Below are positions 1 to 8,048 of a DNA stretch of 64,000 nucleotides, piece after piece (the stretch's first letter is position 1; the number at the start of each line of letters is the position of its first letter). A program made the position numbers and the translations under genes. The notes under the pieces were generated by a model. That model saw only the letters and a list, made by a program, of their open reading frames with translations, searched no databases and was not told where the DNA came from. The stretch comes from NCEH01 sp040049195 (GTDB lineage Bacteria; Pseudomonadota; Alphaproteobacteria; Rhizobiales; Xanthobacteraceae): NCBI RefSeq assembly GCF_040049195.1, contig NZ_JBDZDL010000003.1; one strand, given 5' to 3'.

Positions 1-1136
1 TCACCGGGGTGGTCGCGGCCGGCGGCCGCGAGATGGTGGACGGCTTCAACATGTATTGGGAAGAGCGCGGCTTCCAGTCCGGCGGCCGCAAGGTGGAGAT
101 CGTCGTGGAAGACGACGCCTCCAACCCCGATACCGCGCTCCAGAAGGCCCGCCGCCTGGTCGAACAGGCCAATGTGGACATGCTGTTCGGCAATCTGCTG
201 GCCAACACCGGCCTTGCGGTGGCCAATTATGTGAAGGGCAACGGCACGCCCTATTTCATCCCGATCATCGCCGCCGACGACCTCACCCAGCGCAACCGCA
301 TCAAGAACGTGATCCGGGTCGCCGGCTATACCGCGAGCCAGTTCCCCCGTCCGCTCGCCGATTGGTGCCTCAAGCAGGGCTATCGCAAGGTCGCCACCAT
401 CAGCCAGGACTATACGTTCGGCCACGAGCAGTGCGGCGGCTTCTGCCAGACCTTCACCGAGGGCGGCGGCAAGGTGCTGGGCCAGTTCTGGCATCCGCTC
501 AACACCTCGGACTTCAGCCCCTATCTCGGCCAATTGGCCAATCTCGGCGCCGACGTGATCTTCTGCATGGAGACCGGGGCCGACGCCGCGCGCCTGATGC
601 AGCAATATGCCAGCTTCGGCCTGAAGGGGCAGATCCCGCTGGTGGGCGCCATGAACGTCACCGACCAGTCGGTGATCCGCACCATGGGCGACGAGGTCGA
701 GGGCGTGGTCGTCGCCGCGCATTTCGCCGAAGGCTCGGACAATCCGCGCACCAAGGAATTCGTGGCGGCATACGGCAAGAAATTCTCCAAGCTGCCCTCG
801 CTCTACGGCTTCTCCATGTATTCCGGCGCCATGTGGATCGACGAAGCGCTGAAGCCGCTCAACGGCGCCACGGCGGACCGCGAGGCATTCCTCGCCTCGG
901 TGATGAAGACCGACCTGGTCAACTCGCCGCTCGGCACGACGGTGAAGCTCGATGCGTTCGGCAATCCGATCTACGACGTCGCCATCCGCAAGGTGGTCAA
1001 GAATGCGGACGGCAAATATTGGAACGTGCCGATTGCTTCTTATCCGCAGGTGTCGCAATTCTGGAAATACGATCCCGAAACCTACATGAAGCAGCCGCCC
1101 TATTCGCGCGAGTTCCAGGGCATCAAGAAGAGCTGA
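1..1136 (+). CDS. Branched-chain amino acid-type ABC substrate-binding protein (5' end outside window)
   Basis: Periplasmic ligand-binding protein of the LivK/Peripla_BP_6 family, delivering a ligand to a Liv-type ABC importer. The frame is open to the left edge (reading from base 3), so the signal peptide and first mature residues lie outside the window; the GTG at base 9 is an internal valine, not a start. The visible 375 residues contain family landmarks: VEDDASNPDTALQKARRLVEQ near the beginning, FGNLLANTGLAV, and the C-terminal stretch ending SREFQGIKKS. It precedes livG and livF on the same strand. No permease gene lies between them, so livH/livM must be upstream of the window or elsewhere. 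The downstream AtzG/AtzE-like pair suggests an amide or ureide ligand rather than an amino acid (inference). Confidence 0.9.
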   Translation, partial: TGVVAAGGREMVDGFNMYWEERGFQSGGRKVEIVVEDDASNPDTALQKARRLVEQANVDMLFGNLLANTGLAVANYVKGNGTPYFIPIIAADDLTQRNRIKNVIRVAGYTASQFPRPLADWCLKQGYRKVATISQDYTFGHEQCGGFCQTFTEGGGKVLGQFWHPLNTSDFSPYLGQLANLGADVIFCMETGADAARLMQQYASFGLKGQIPLVGAMNVTDQSVIRTMGDEVEGVVVAAHFAEGSDNPRTKEFVAAYGKKFSKLPSLYGFSMYSGAMWIDEALKPLNGATADREAFLASVMKTDLVNSPLGTTVKLDAFGNPIYDVAIRKVVKNADGKYWNVPIASYPQVSQFWKYDPETYMKQPPYSREFQGIKKS

Positions 1137-1187
1137 GACGCCGCAGCGGAGCCGCCTTCCCCCCCTTTGGAGGCTCCGCGTCGGCTG

Positions 1188-1228
1188 GCGAGAGGGGTGG
1201 GCTCAGCCCTGACGCCGACCCCTCTCGC
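1188..1228 (+). other. Stem-loop between the binding-protein gene and livG
   Basis: An 11-bp perfect inverted repeat (GCGAGAGGGGT at 1188-1198, ACCCCTCTCGC at 1218-1228) encloses a second small GGGCT/AGCCC hairpin. No T-run follows, only a C-rich stretch. Such hairpins behind a binding-protein gene often protect or partly terminate the mRNA so that binding protein exceeds the ATPases; that role is inferred here. Confidence 0.5.
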
Positions 1229-1278
1229 TTCCCCCTTCGCCGGCAGGCTGGCCGGCTAGAACCGAGGCGCCCCGCGTC

Positions 1279-2034
1279 GTGACCGATTTTCTGCAACTCG
1301 ATTCCGTCACGGTCCAGTTCGGCGCGCTGCGTGCCGTGGATGGCGTGTCGATCCGTGTCCGCGAAGGCGAGCGGCGGGCCATCATCGGGCCCAATGGCGC
1401 CGGCAAGACCACGCTGTTCAACGCCATCACCGGCGTCGTCGGTGCGACCTCCGGCCAGGTGATCTTCGCCGGCAAGGACGTGACGCGCGCCCCGGTGCAC
1501 GAGCGCGCCCGGCGCGGCATGAGCCGCACCTTTCAGATCACCAATCTGTTTCCTAATCTCACGGTGGCGGAAAACATGCGCCTTGCCGTGCGGGGCCTCT
1601 CGCCGCGCAAGTTTTCCTTCTTCGGCCAGGATGTGCTGGATGCGGAGGAAACCCGCCGGGCCGGCGCGGCGCTGGAGATTTCCCGCCTGCACACGCGGCG
1701 CGACGCGACGGTGAAGGAACTCTCCTATGGCGAACAGCGCCAGCTGGAGATGGCCATGGCGCTCGTGGCCCAGCCCAAGCTGCTGCTGCTGGACGAGCCC
1801 GCCGCCGGCCTCTCCCCGGCCGAGCGCGTCATCGTTTCCGACATCATCCGCGCCCTGCCGCGCGAGCTGACCCTGGTGCTGATCGAGCACGACATGGACC
1901 TGATCCTCTCGCTGGTGGACTACGTGACCTGCCTCAACAACGGCAAGCTGCTGGTGGAGGCGCCGCCCTCGGAGATCCGCGGCAATAGCGACGTCCAGGA
2001 CGTCTATCTTGGCAAGGCGCGCCACAATGCTTGA
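1279..2034 (+). CDS. livG: Liv-type ABC transporter ATP-binding protein (LivG)
   Basis: First of two ATPases of a branched-chain-amino-acid-type ABC importer, 251 residues, starting at GTG. Walker A GPNGAGKTTLF lies near residue 38, the LivG-type Q-loop region ITNLFPNLTVAENM follows, the signature is LSYGEQRQLE and Walker B is LLLLDEPAAGLSP. The C-terminal part EHDMDLILSLVDYVTCLNNG is typical of LivG. The stop overlaps the livF start by 8 bp (ATGCTTGA), so the two are translationally coupled. It lies 142 bp behind the binding-protein gene, separated by a stem-loop. Confidence 0.93.
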   Translation: MTDFLQLDSVTVQFGALRAVDGVSIRVREGERRAIIGPNGAGKTTLFNAITGVVGATSGQVIFAGKDVTRAPVHERARRGMSRTFQITNLFPNLTVAENMRLAVRGLSPRKFSFFGQDVLDAEETRRAGAALEISRLHTRRDATVKELSYGEQRQLEMAMALVAQPKLLLLDEPAAGLSPAERVIVSDIIRALPRELTLVLIEHDMDLILSLVDYVTCLNNGKLLVEAPPSEIRGNSDVQDVYLGKARHNA

Positions 2035-2731
2035 GGTCGCGGACATCCATTCCTATTACGGCGACGCCCATGTGCTGCATGGCGCCAGCCTGAACGTGGG
2101 CAAGAGCGAAGTGGTCGCCCTGCTCGGCCGCAACGGCATGGGCAAGACCACGCTCATCCGCTCCATCATGGGGCTCTCGCCTCCCAATGTGCGGCAGGGC
2201 GCGGTGCGCTGGAAGGGCGACAGCCTGCTCGGCGTCGCCCCGCACCGCATCGCGCGCGCCGGTATCGCCCTGGTTCCCCAGGGCCGGCGCCTGTTCCCCT
2301 CGCTCACCGTCACCGAACACCTGACCGTACTCAAGCCCGCCAGCGCCACCCACGGCTGGACCGTGGCCAAAGCCTTCGAATTTTTTCCGCGCCTGGCGGA
2401 ACGCCGGCATCATCGCGGCAACCAATTGTCGGGCGGCGAGCGGCAGATGCTCGCGGTGGCGCGCGCGCTGATGATCGACCCCGAGCTGATCTTGATGGAC
2501 GAGCCGTCCGAGGGCCTCGCGCCGGTGATGGTGCAGCATCTGGAAGGCATCATGATGGAGCTGAAGCGCGCCGGGCTCTCCATCCTGCTGGTGGAGCAGA
2601 ATCTCTACAGCGCCCTGGCCGTGGCGGACCGGGTCTACATCCTGGAAACCGGACGCGTGGTACACGAGGCGCCCGCCGCCGAGATCGCCGGCCAACCCGA
2701 AACCCTCACCCGCTTCCTCGGCGTGCACTGA
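2027..2731 (+). CDS. livF: Liv-type ABC transporter ATP-binding protein (LivF)
   Basis: Second ATPase of the same importer, 234 residues from the ATG at 2027, which overlaps the end of livG; an upstream in-frame TTG at 2009 would lie further inside livG and is less likely. Walker A GRNGMGKTTLI, signature LSGGERQMLA, Walker B LILMDEPSEGLAP and the LivF hallmark ILLVEQNLYSALAVADRVYILETGR are all present. It is followed after 11 bp by the AtzG-like gene, so transport and amidase genes appear to share one transcript. Confidence 0.93.
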   Translation: MLEVADIHSYYGDAHVLHGASLNVGKSEVVALLGRNGMGKTTLIRSIMGLSPPNVRQGAVRWKGDSLLGVAPHRIARAGIALVPQGRRLFPSLTVTEHLTVLKPASATHGWTVAKAFEFFPRLAERRHHRGNQLSGGERQMLAVARALMIDPELILMDEPSEGLAPVMVQHLEGIMMELKRAGLSILLVEQNLYSALAVADRVYILETGRVVHEAPAAEIAGQPETLTRFLGVH

Positions 2732-2742
2732 AAGGCCTCACC

Positions 2743-2961
2743 ATGACCGAAGATGATTGGACGAGCCGCATGCGCGCGCTCAACGGCGTGACCCTCGATG
2801 CCGCCCAGGCGGCGGCCGCGCGCGACGTGGCGCTGGGGATCAACGCGACCATCGAAGCCGGCGCGCGCGAGCGGATCACCCTCGCCGATGCCCCGTGGAG
2901 CTTCGCGACCCTGTGCGCCAGCTTCACCGCGCCCGCCACCAAGACGAAGGCCAAGCCATGA
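2743..2961 (+). CDS. AtzG-like small amidase partner (DUF4089 family)
   Basis: A 72-residue acidic/alanine-rich helical protein directly before an amidase gene and overlapping it by ATGA. Size, position and sequence character (two helices around RDVALGINATIEAGARERIT) match AtzG-like proteins, which form a heterotetramer with the amidase AtzE; AtzEG in Pseudomonas ADP hydrolyses 1-carboxybiuret during cyanurate breakdown. Family membership is assigned from size, context and general resemblance, not from a profile search. The cluster is not otherwise a cyanurate operon (no AtzD seen), so the actual substrate is unknown. Confidence 0.72.
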   Translation: MTEDDWTSRMRALNGVTLDAAQAAAARDVALGINATIEAGARERITLADAPWSFATLCASFTAPATKTKAKP

Positions 2962-4370
2962 GCGCCATGCACGAATGGGGCGTCGTCGCGACCGCCGACG
3001 CCATCGCCAAGGGCGAGGTTTCCGCCGAGCAGGTGGCCACCCACGCCCTCGACCGGCTGGAGCGCATGGGCCCGCGCTTCAACGCCATCATGCTGATCAC
3101 CCGCGACAGCGCGCTGGAAGCGGCGCGGGCGGTGGATCAGGCGCGGGCGCGGGGCGAGACGCTCGGCCCGCTCGCCGGCGTGCCGCTCGCCCACAAGGAT
3201 CTCTATTACCGCGCCGGGCGCGTGTGCACCGGCGGCTCGCTGATCCGCAAGGATTTCGTGCCGGACGTCACGTCCACCGCCCTGGAACGTCTGGATGCGG
3301 CCGGCGCGCTGGATCTCGGCACGCTGCACCTCGCCGAGCTGGCGCTCTCGCCCACCGGCTTCAATGCCCAATACGGCCATGGGCTGAACCCCTGGAACAC
3401 CGCTTATGGTGCGGGCGGTTCGTCCTCCGGTTCCGGTGCGGCGGTGGCGGCGCGGCTGGTGCCGGCGGCGCTCGGCTCGGATACCGCGGGCTCCATCCGC
3501 CATCCCGCCGGCATGTGCGGCATCACCGGCATCAAGCCCACCCACGGCCTGGTGCCTTTGTTTGGCGCCATGCCGCTCGCGCCCTCGCTGGACACGCTCG
3601 GCCCGCTCGCCACCAGCGCGCGGGACGCGGCGCGCCTCCTCTCCGTAATCGGCGGGCCGGATGCCCGCGACGCCTCCAGCGTGAACGCGCCGGTGTGCGA
3701 CTATGAAGCCGCGCTCACGGGCGATCTTGCCGGCCGCACCATCGCGGTGCCCAAGGCCTATTATCGCGAGGCGGCGACGCCGGAGATCAACGCGCTGCTG
3801 GACGAGAGCCTGCGGGTGATGCAGGCGGCCGGGGCGCGCGTGATCGAGACGGCGGTGCCGGACATGGCGCTGGTCAATGCGCTCATCATGCTGGTGATGG
3901 CTGTTGAGGGCGCGACCCTGCATCGCAAGGCGCTGGTGGAGCGCCCGCAGGACATCGGCGCCCAGGTGCGCGCGCGCCTGATGCCGGGCCTCTCCTACCC
4001 CGCCACGCGCTATGCCGAGGCGCTGATGATGCGCGCCACCATCGCCCGCGAATGGCTGGCCGCAGCCATGGGCGAGGCGGACATGGTGCATATCCCGACC
4101 TTCGCCATTCCCGTGCCGACCATCACGGAGACCACGCAGGCGGATTTCGCCACCGTGCTCGGCAAGCTCACCCATTGCACGCGCGGCATCAATTATCTCG
4201 GCCTGCCGGCGGTCGCGGTGCCGTGCGGCTTCACCGAGAACGGCCTGCCCGCCTCGTTCCAGCTGGTTGGCCGCCCCTATGCCGAGGGGATGCTGCTGCG
4301 CGCCGCAGACGCTTATCAGCGGCTGACGGATTTTCATAAGCGCCTGCCGCCGGACTGCGGCGCGCTCTGA
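2958..4370 (+). CDS. Amidase signature family protein, AtzE-like
   Basis: Amidase-signature serine hydrolase of 470 residues. The catalytic triad can be read: Lys80 in PLAGVPLAHKD, the glycine/serine segment GGSSSGSGAAVAA (about 152-164) with the cis-Ser, and the nucleophile region GSDTAGSIRHPAG around residue 179. The start at 2958 is chosen because the ATG overlaps the TGA of the AtzG-like gene (ATGA) and gives a normal AtzE/GatA-like N-terminus (EWGVVATADAIAKGEVSAEQV); the longer open frame from 2757 runs inside the previous gene. Together with the small partner it should hydrolyse an amide or ureido acid brought in by the Liv-type importer. It could also be a GatA-type or oxamate/malonamate amidase; sequence alone does not fix the substrate. 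Confidence 0.88.
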   Translation: MSAMHEWGVVATADAIAKGEVSAEQVATHALDRLERMGPRFNAIMLITRDSALEAARAVDQARARGETLGPLAGVPLAHKDLYYRAGRVCTGGSLIRKDFVPDVTSTALERLDAAGALDLGTLHLAELALSPTGFNAQYGHGLNPWNTAYGAGGSSSGSGAAVAARLVPAALGSDTAGSIRHPAGMCGITGIKPTHGLVPLFGAMPLAPSLDTLGPLATSARDAARLLSVIGGPDARDASSVNAPVCDYEAALTGDLAGRTIAVPKAYYREAATPEINALLDESLRVMQAAGARVIETAVPDMALVNALIMLVMAVEGATLHRKALVERPQDIGAQVRARLMPGLSYPATRYAEALMMRATIAREWLAAAMGEADMVHIPTFAIPVPTITETTQADFATVLGKLTHCTRGINYLGLPAVAVPCGFTENGLPASFQLVGRPYAEGMLLRAADAYQRLTDFHKRLPPDCGAL

Positions 4371-4394
4371 GCCGACCCCAGTCGATCGCACATG

Positions 4395-4417
4395 CGGCGG
4401 GGGACGCCTCCCCGCCG
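4395..4417 (+). terminator. GC-rich hairpin after the amidase gene
   Basis: CGGCGGGG and CCCCGCCG form an 8-bp perfect stem with a 7-nt loop, 24 bp behind the amidase stop. There is no T-run, so it would be a weak or factor-assisted terminator. The following 4440-4530 stretch turns clearly AT-rich, consistent with a new promoter for the next operon. Confidence 0.4.
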
Positions 4418-4469
4418 TCCACGCCTGAAAAACGCTGCTCCAAATGGAGCCGGCGCGCTTCCGCGCGTC

Positions 4470-4530
4470 TGCATTAATGCGAATTCTATTTATTAATCAA
4501 TGACTTGCTCAAAATATGAGCTTGACCCGC
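4470..4530 (+). promoter_or_regulatory. AT-rich promoter/operator region with inverted repeat
   Basis: In an otherwise GC-rich window this stretch is strongly AT-rich and holds the inverted repeat GCTCA-aaata-TGAGC (4507-4521). It lies 70-120 bp before the ABC ATPase gene at 4590 and is the obvious place for its promoter. The repeat could be an operator for the GntR regulator encoded at 7325; this is a guess from position only. Confidence 0.3.
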
Positions 4531-4589
4531 ACGGCGGCATTCCGCTTCATGTTCGCAGATATCTGATCCGATATATCGCTGAGGATGAC

Positions 4590-5438
4590 ATGTCCCGCGT
4601 TGAAATCCGCAATTTGCGAAAGACCTATTCGACCCCGGGGGGAAGCCAGGTGGTGGCCCTCCAGGACTTCAGCCTGGACATCGCCACGGGGGAGTTCATC
4701 TGCCTGCTCGGCCCGTCCGGCTGCGGCAAGACCACCGCCCTCAACATTGTCGCCGGCCTGCTCAAGCAGTCGGGCGGCGAGGTGCGGGTGGACGAGCGCA
4801 AGGTCACCGGCCCCGGTCCCGATCGCGCCTATGTGTTCCAGGACTATGCGCTGTTCCCCTGGCTGACAGTGGCCGAGAACGTCGCCTTCGGCCTGGAATC
4901 CCAGGGCTGGCAGGCGACCCCGCGGCTGGAGCGGGCCCGCGCGATCCTCGCCGTCATGGGGCTCGAAAAATTCGCCGATGCCCATCCCAAGCAGCTCTCC
5001 GGCGGCATGCGCCAGCGCGTCTCCATCGCCCGCGCGCTGGCCGTCAATCCCAAGGTGCTGCTGATGGACGAGCCGTTCGCCGCGCTCGATGCCTTCACCC
5101 GCGCCCAGCTTCAGGACGAGTTGCTCTCCATCTGGGAGGCGCTCAACAAGACCGTGCTGTTCGTCACCCACAATATCGACGAGGCAGTGCAGCTCGCCGA
5201 CCGCATCGTCGTCATGACCTCGCGGCCCGGCCGCATGAAGCTGGTGGTGGAGAACGACCTTCCCCGTCCGCGCGACATCACTTCGCCGGCCTATCTCGAA
5301 CGCGTCAATCAGGTGCGCGCCTCGCTCGGCGAGGAGATGGGCCTCGGCCACCACAAGACCTATCGCGGCCTCGCCGAGATTCTCGGCGCCGACGTGCCGG
5401 CCCCGGCCAAAGAGGGAGCAAGCCATGTCGCCAATTGA
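4590..5438 (+). CDS. SsuB/TauB-type ABC transporter ATP-binding protein
   Basis: ATPase of a nitrate/sulfonate/taurine-class importer, 282 residues. Walker A GPSGCGKTTALN, Q-loop VFQDYALFPWLTV, signature LSGGMRQRVSIARAL and Walker B VLLMDEPFAALDAFTR are typical of the SsuB/TauB/NrtD group. The ATG at 4590 is preceded by GAGGA and gives the standard start MSRVEIRNL; the frame is open further up to 4500 but that extension has no family resemblance. Its 3' end overlaps the permease start by 14 bp. The ligand is not necessarily a sulfonate: this transporter class carries many small anions, aromatics and pyrimidine-like compounds. Confidence 0.92.
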   Translation: MSRVEIRNLRKTYSTPGGSQVVALQDFSLDIATGEFICLLGPSGCGKTTALNIVAGLLKQSGGEVRVDERKVTGPGPDRAYVFQDYALFPWLTVAENVAFGLESQGWQATPRLERARAILAVMGLEKFADAHPKQLSGGMRQRVSIARALAVNPKVLLMDEPFAALDAFTRAQLQDELLSIWEALNKTVLFVTHNIDEAVQLADRIVVMTSRPGRMKLVVENDLPRPRDITSPAYLERVNQVRASLGEEMGLGHHKTYRGLAEILGADVPAPAKEGASHVAN

Positions 5439-6276
5439 TGCGACCCCTTCCACCGTCGCGGAGAGCGGCGCCCGCTCGTTTATCGACCGCCTGCGCGGCC
5501 CGCGCGCGACGCGCTTTGCCCACGCGGCGGTGGGCTATCTGTTTCTGGTCGGCGTGGTCCTGCTGTGGCACCTCGCCGCCACCAGTGGTTTCTATCCGCG
5601 CCATCTCCTGCCGACCCCCGGGGAGGTGGCCCAGGCGGTGCGGGAAGCGTTCGCCGACGGCGACCTGATCCACAACGTGGCGCGCTCCCTGGAGCGCCAG
5701 GTGGTCGGCTATGTGGCCTCCGTCATCGTAGGCCTGCCGCTGGGCCTGGTGGTCGGCTGGTCCCGCTGGACGCAGAGCGCGCTGCAGACCACCATCCGCA
5801 TCATCTATCCCATTCCCGGCGTCGCCTGGGTGCCGCTGGCGATCCTGTGGTTCGGCCTCGGCTTCAAGTCGATCATATTCGCCATCTTCATCACCGCCGT
5901 GTTCCCGATCCTGGTGAACACCGCGGCCGGCGTCGCCGCCATCGACGAGCAATATATCCGCGTGGTGAAGGTATTCGGCACCAAGCCGCTGCGCGCCTTC
6001 CTGCGGGTGGTGATCCCGGCCGCCATGCCGTTCATCCTCACCGGCCTGCGGCTCGGCTACGGCACCGGCTGGCGCGTCATCATCTCCGCCGAGATCCTCG
6101 CCGCCACCGACGGGCTCGGCTTCATGATCGACAACGCCCGCTGGCAGCTGCGCCCGGACCTCGTCATCGGCGGCATGCTCATCATCGGCATCGTGGGATT
6201 GCTGGTGGAGACCGTGTTCTTCGATTGGCTCGAGCGCCGCACCATCGGGCGCTGGGGCATGCAGCGCACCGACTGA
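5425..6276 (+). CDS. SsuC/TauC-type ABC transporter permease
   Basis: Inner-membrane permease of 283 residues with about six hydrophobic segments and the family EAA-type loop (IDEQYIRVVKVFGTKPLRAFLRVVIPAAMPFILTGLRLG). The N-terminal cytoplasmic arm contains RATRFAHAAVGYLF, then FYPRHLLPTPGEV, which is diagnostic of the SsuC/TauC group. The start overlaps the ATPase gene, and the binding protein follows 34 bp downstream, so the three form one B-C-A ordered operon. Confidence 0.92.
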   Translation: MSPIDATPSTVAESGARSFIDRLRGPRATRFAHAAVGYLFLVGVVLLWHLAATSGFYPRHLLPTPGEVAQAVREAFADGDLIHNVARSLERQVVGYVASVIVGLPLGLVVGWSRWTQSALQTTIRIIYPIPGVAWVPLAILWFGLGFKSIIFAIFITAVFPILVNTAAGVAAIDEQYIRVVKVFGTKPLRAFLRVVIPAAMPFILTGLRLGYGTGWRVIISAEILAATDGLGFMIDNARWQLRPDLVIGGMLIIGIVGLLVETVFFDWLERRTIGRWGMQRTD

Positions 6277-6310
6277 CCCCACCCTTCCAGAGCAGAACAG
6301 GAAAACCGAC

Positions 6311-7294
6311 ATGACACGGCACGGATTTTCGTTCCGACCCGGGCGGTTGATCGCGGCGCTTTCGCTGTGCGCCGCCACGCTGTTCGGCGTCGCGCAGGCA
6401 AGCGCCGCCGAACCTTATCGCCCGCGCATCTTCGCCGGCTATCCCGGCTGGGATCACCTGATGCCCTTCCTCGACGAGGAGCTGGGCATCTGGAAGGCCT
6501 ATGGCATCGACCCGATCTTCGACAGCGGCTCCTCCCAGCGCGTGAGCCAGGTGCTCCAGACCGGGGAATGGGACGCCGCCTACACCCAGATCGCCACCGC
6601 CCTCACCTATCGGGCGCGGGGCCTGCCGATCGTCATCGCCGGCGCCTCCAGCTACGGCTCGGCGACCGTGGTGGCCCGCAAGGACCTCGGCTCCGACAAG
6701 GACATCAAGAATTTCGGCATCGTGCGCCAGCTCGATACCATGCACCTGCTGGCCGCCGAGCACATCCTGCCGAGCCACGGCATCGACCCCAAGGGCGTGA
6801 AATTCATCCAGGTGCCCCCGCCCGAAGCGGGCATCGCGCTCGAGCGCAAGGACATCGACGCCTATTACGTCTACGAGCCCTACGCCTCGCAGATGATCGA
6901 GAAGGGCCAGGCCAAGCTTCTGTGGGACTGGCGCGAGGTGTTCGCCAATGGCCAGATCTATCGCAACGCCCTGGTGCTGAACGAAGACTTCATCAAGGCC
7001 CATCCCGAAGAGGCCCGCAAGGTGGTGTGGGCGCACCTCGCCGCGCTCGACATCATCGAGAAGGATCCCAAGCGCGCCGCCGAAGTGCTCGCCCGCCGCG
7101 CCAAGACCACCGTGGAGGAAGCCATGCTCGGCTACACCAAGGCGGGCTGGGACCAGCGCACCATTCCCGAGGACTTCCTCAAGCTCACCGAGGAGGATCT
7201 GATCAAGTGGAAGGTGTTGCGCGCCCCGGTCGATCTGAAGGCGGCGGTGGATTTTTCGCTCCAGCAGGGATACCGCCCGCCGGACGCGAAGTGA
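6311..7294 (+). CDS. NMT1/SsuA-type ABC substrate-binding protein
   Basis: Periplasmic binding protein of 327 residues. It has a clear signal peptide: basic start MTRHGFSFRPGR, hydrophobic core LIAALSLCAATLFGVAQA and a likely cleavage after ASA before AEPYRPR. The mature part shows NMT1/SsuA landmarks: QVLQTGEWDAAYTQIATALTY, VIAGASSYGSATVVARKDLGS, DAYYVYEPYASQMIEKGQAK. It completes the importer encoded by the two genes upstream. The catabolic genes that follow (regulator, ThDP enzyme, ALDH, amidohydrolase) suggest that the ligand is a carboxylic or aromatic acid rather than a sulfonate; this is inference from context. Confidence 0.9.
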   Translation: MTRHGFSFRPGRLIAALSLCAATLFGVAQASAAEPYRPRIFAGYPGWDHLMPFLDEELGIWKAYGIDPIFDSGSSQRVSQVLQTGEWDAAYTQIATALTYRARGLPIVIAGASSYGSATVVARKDLGSDKDIKNFGIVRQLDTMHLLAAEHILPSHGIDPKGVKFIQVPPPEAGIALERKDIDAYYVYEPYASQMIEKGQAKLLWDWREVFANGQIYRNALVLNEDFIKAHPEEARKVVWAHLAALDIIEKDPKRAAEVLARRAKTTVEEAMLGYTKAGWDQRTIPEDFLKLTEEDLIKWKVLRAPVDLKAAVDFSLQQGYRPPDAK

Positions 7295-7324
7295 GCGGAT
7301 GAATCCCGAGCGAGGACGAACATC

Positions 7325-8032
7325 ATGGCCCTGACGGACGGTGAAAAGCTGCTTCTCGGCAGCATTCCAAGCCGCAAGGACGCAGTGCTGCAGGTGCTGC
7401 GCAATGCCATCATCGAGGGGCGGCTGGGACCCGGCGCGCGCCTGGAGCCGGACCGCATCGCGGCGGACCTCGGATGCAGCCGCATGCCGGTGCGCGAGGC
7501 GCTCAAGGTGCTGGAAGTGGAAGGCCTCGTCACCTGCTACCCGTTCCGCGGCACCGAGGTGTCGCAGCTGCGGGCCGAGGAGGTGGCGGAGCTGTTCGCC
7601 ATGCGCACCGCCCTCGAATGCCTCGCGCTCACGCGGTCCGTCCCCAACCTCACCGACCAGGAGCTCGCCAAGATGGGCGAGATCCTGGCCACCATGGATG
7701 CGCCGCAGGAGCGGGCGCGCTGGCGCGAGCTGAACCAGCGCTTCCATTCCATCATCAACGGCGCCAGCGGCTGGCCGCGCCTCGTGGAGCAGATCGACAT
7801 CCTGCGCCGGAACGTGGAGCGCTACGTGCGGATCTGGGTCGACGCGCAGGGATACGAGACGCCCCAGCGCCAGCACTGGGCCTTGTACGAGGCCTGCCGC
7901 GCCCGCGACGTGGGCGCCGCGCAACGGGTGCTGACGGAACATTTCCAAGACACCGCCGAGATGGTGCAGCGGGTGGCCGCGGAACGCGCGATCGCGTCCT
8001 CCGCCCCGCAGCACTCCGCCGAGACGAACTGA
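7325..8032 (+). CDS. GntR-family (FCD) transcriptional regulator
   Basis: DNA-binding regulator of 235 residues. The N-terminal winged helix (about 15-75) contains the GntR signature LEPDRIAADLGCSRMPVREALKVLEVEGLVTCYPFRGTEV in pieces; the C-terminal FCD domain (about 85-215) carries the helices AMRTALECLAL, LNQRFHSIIN and HWALYEACRARD with the usual acidic/histidine metal or ligand pocket. It sits between the transporter genes and the ThDP enzyme in the same operon, so it most likely controls this module in response to an organic-acid effector. Confidence 0.9.
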   Translation: MALTDGEKLLLGSIPSRKDAVLQVLRNAIIEGRLGPGARLEPDRIAADLGCSRMPVREALKVLEVEGLVTCYPFRGTEVSQLRAEEVAELFAMRTALECLALTRSVPNLTDQELAKMGEILATMDAPQERARWRELNQRFHSIINGASGWPRLVEQIDILRRNVERYVRIWVDAQGYETPQRQHWALYEACRARDVGAAQRVLTEHFQDTAEMVQRVAAERAIASSAPQHSAETN

Positions 8033-8048
8033 CTTCAAAGGACCGAAC

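Noticed and set aside
4500..4589. Longer N-terminus of the SsuB-type ATPase from ATG 4500
   Set aside because: The extra 30 residues have no family resemblance, and the ATG at 4590 has a good ribosome site; the stretch is AT-rich promoter DNA.
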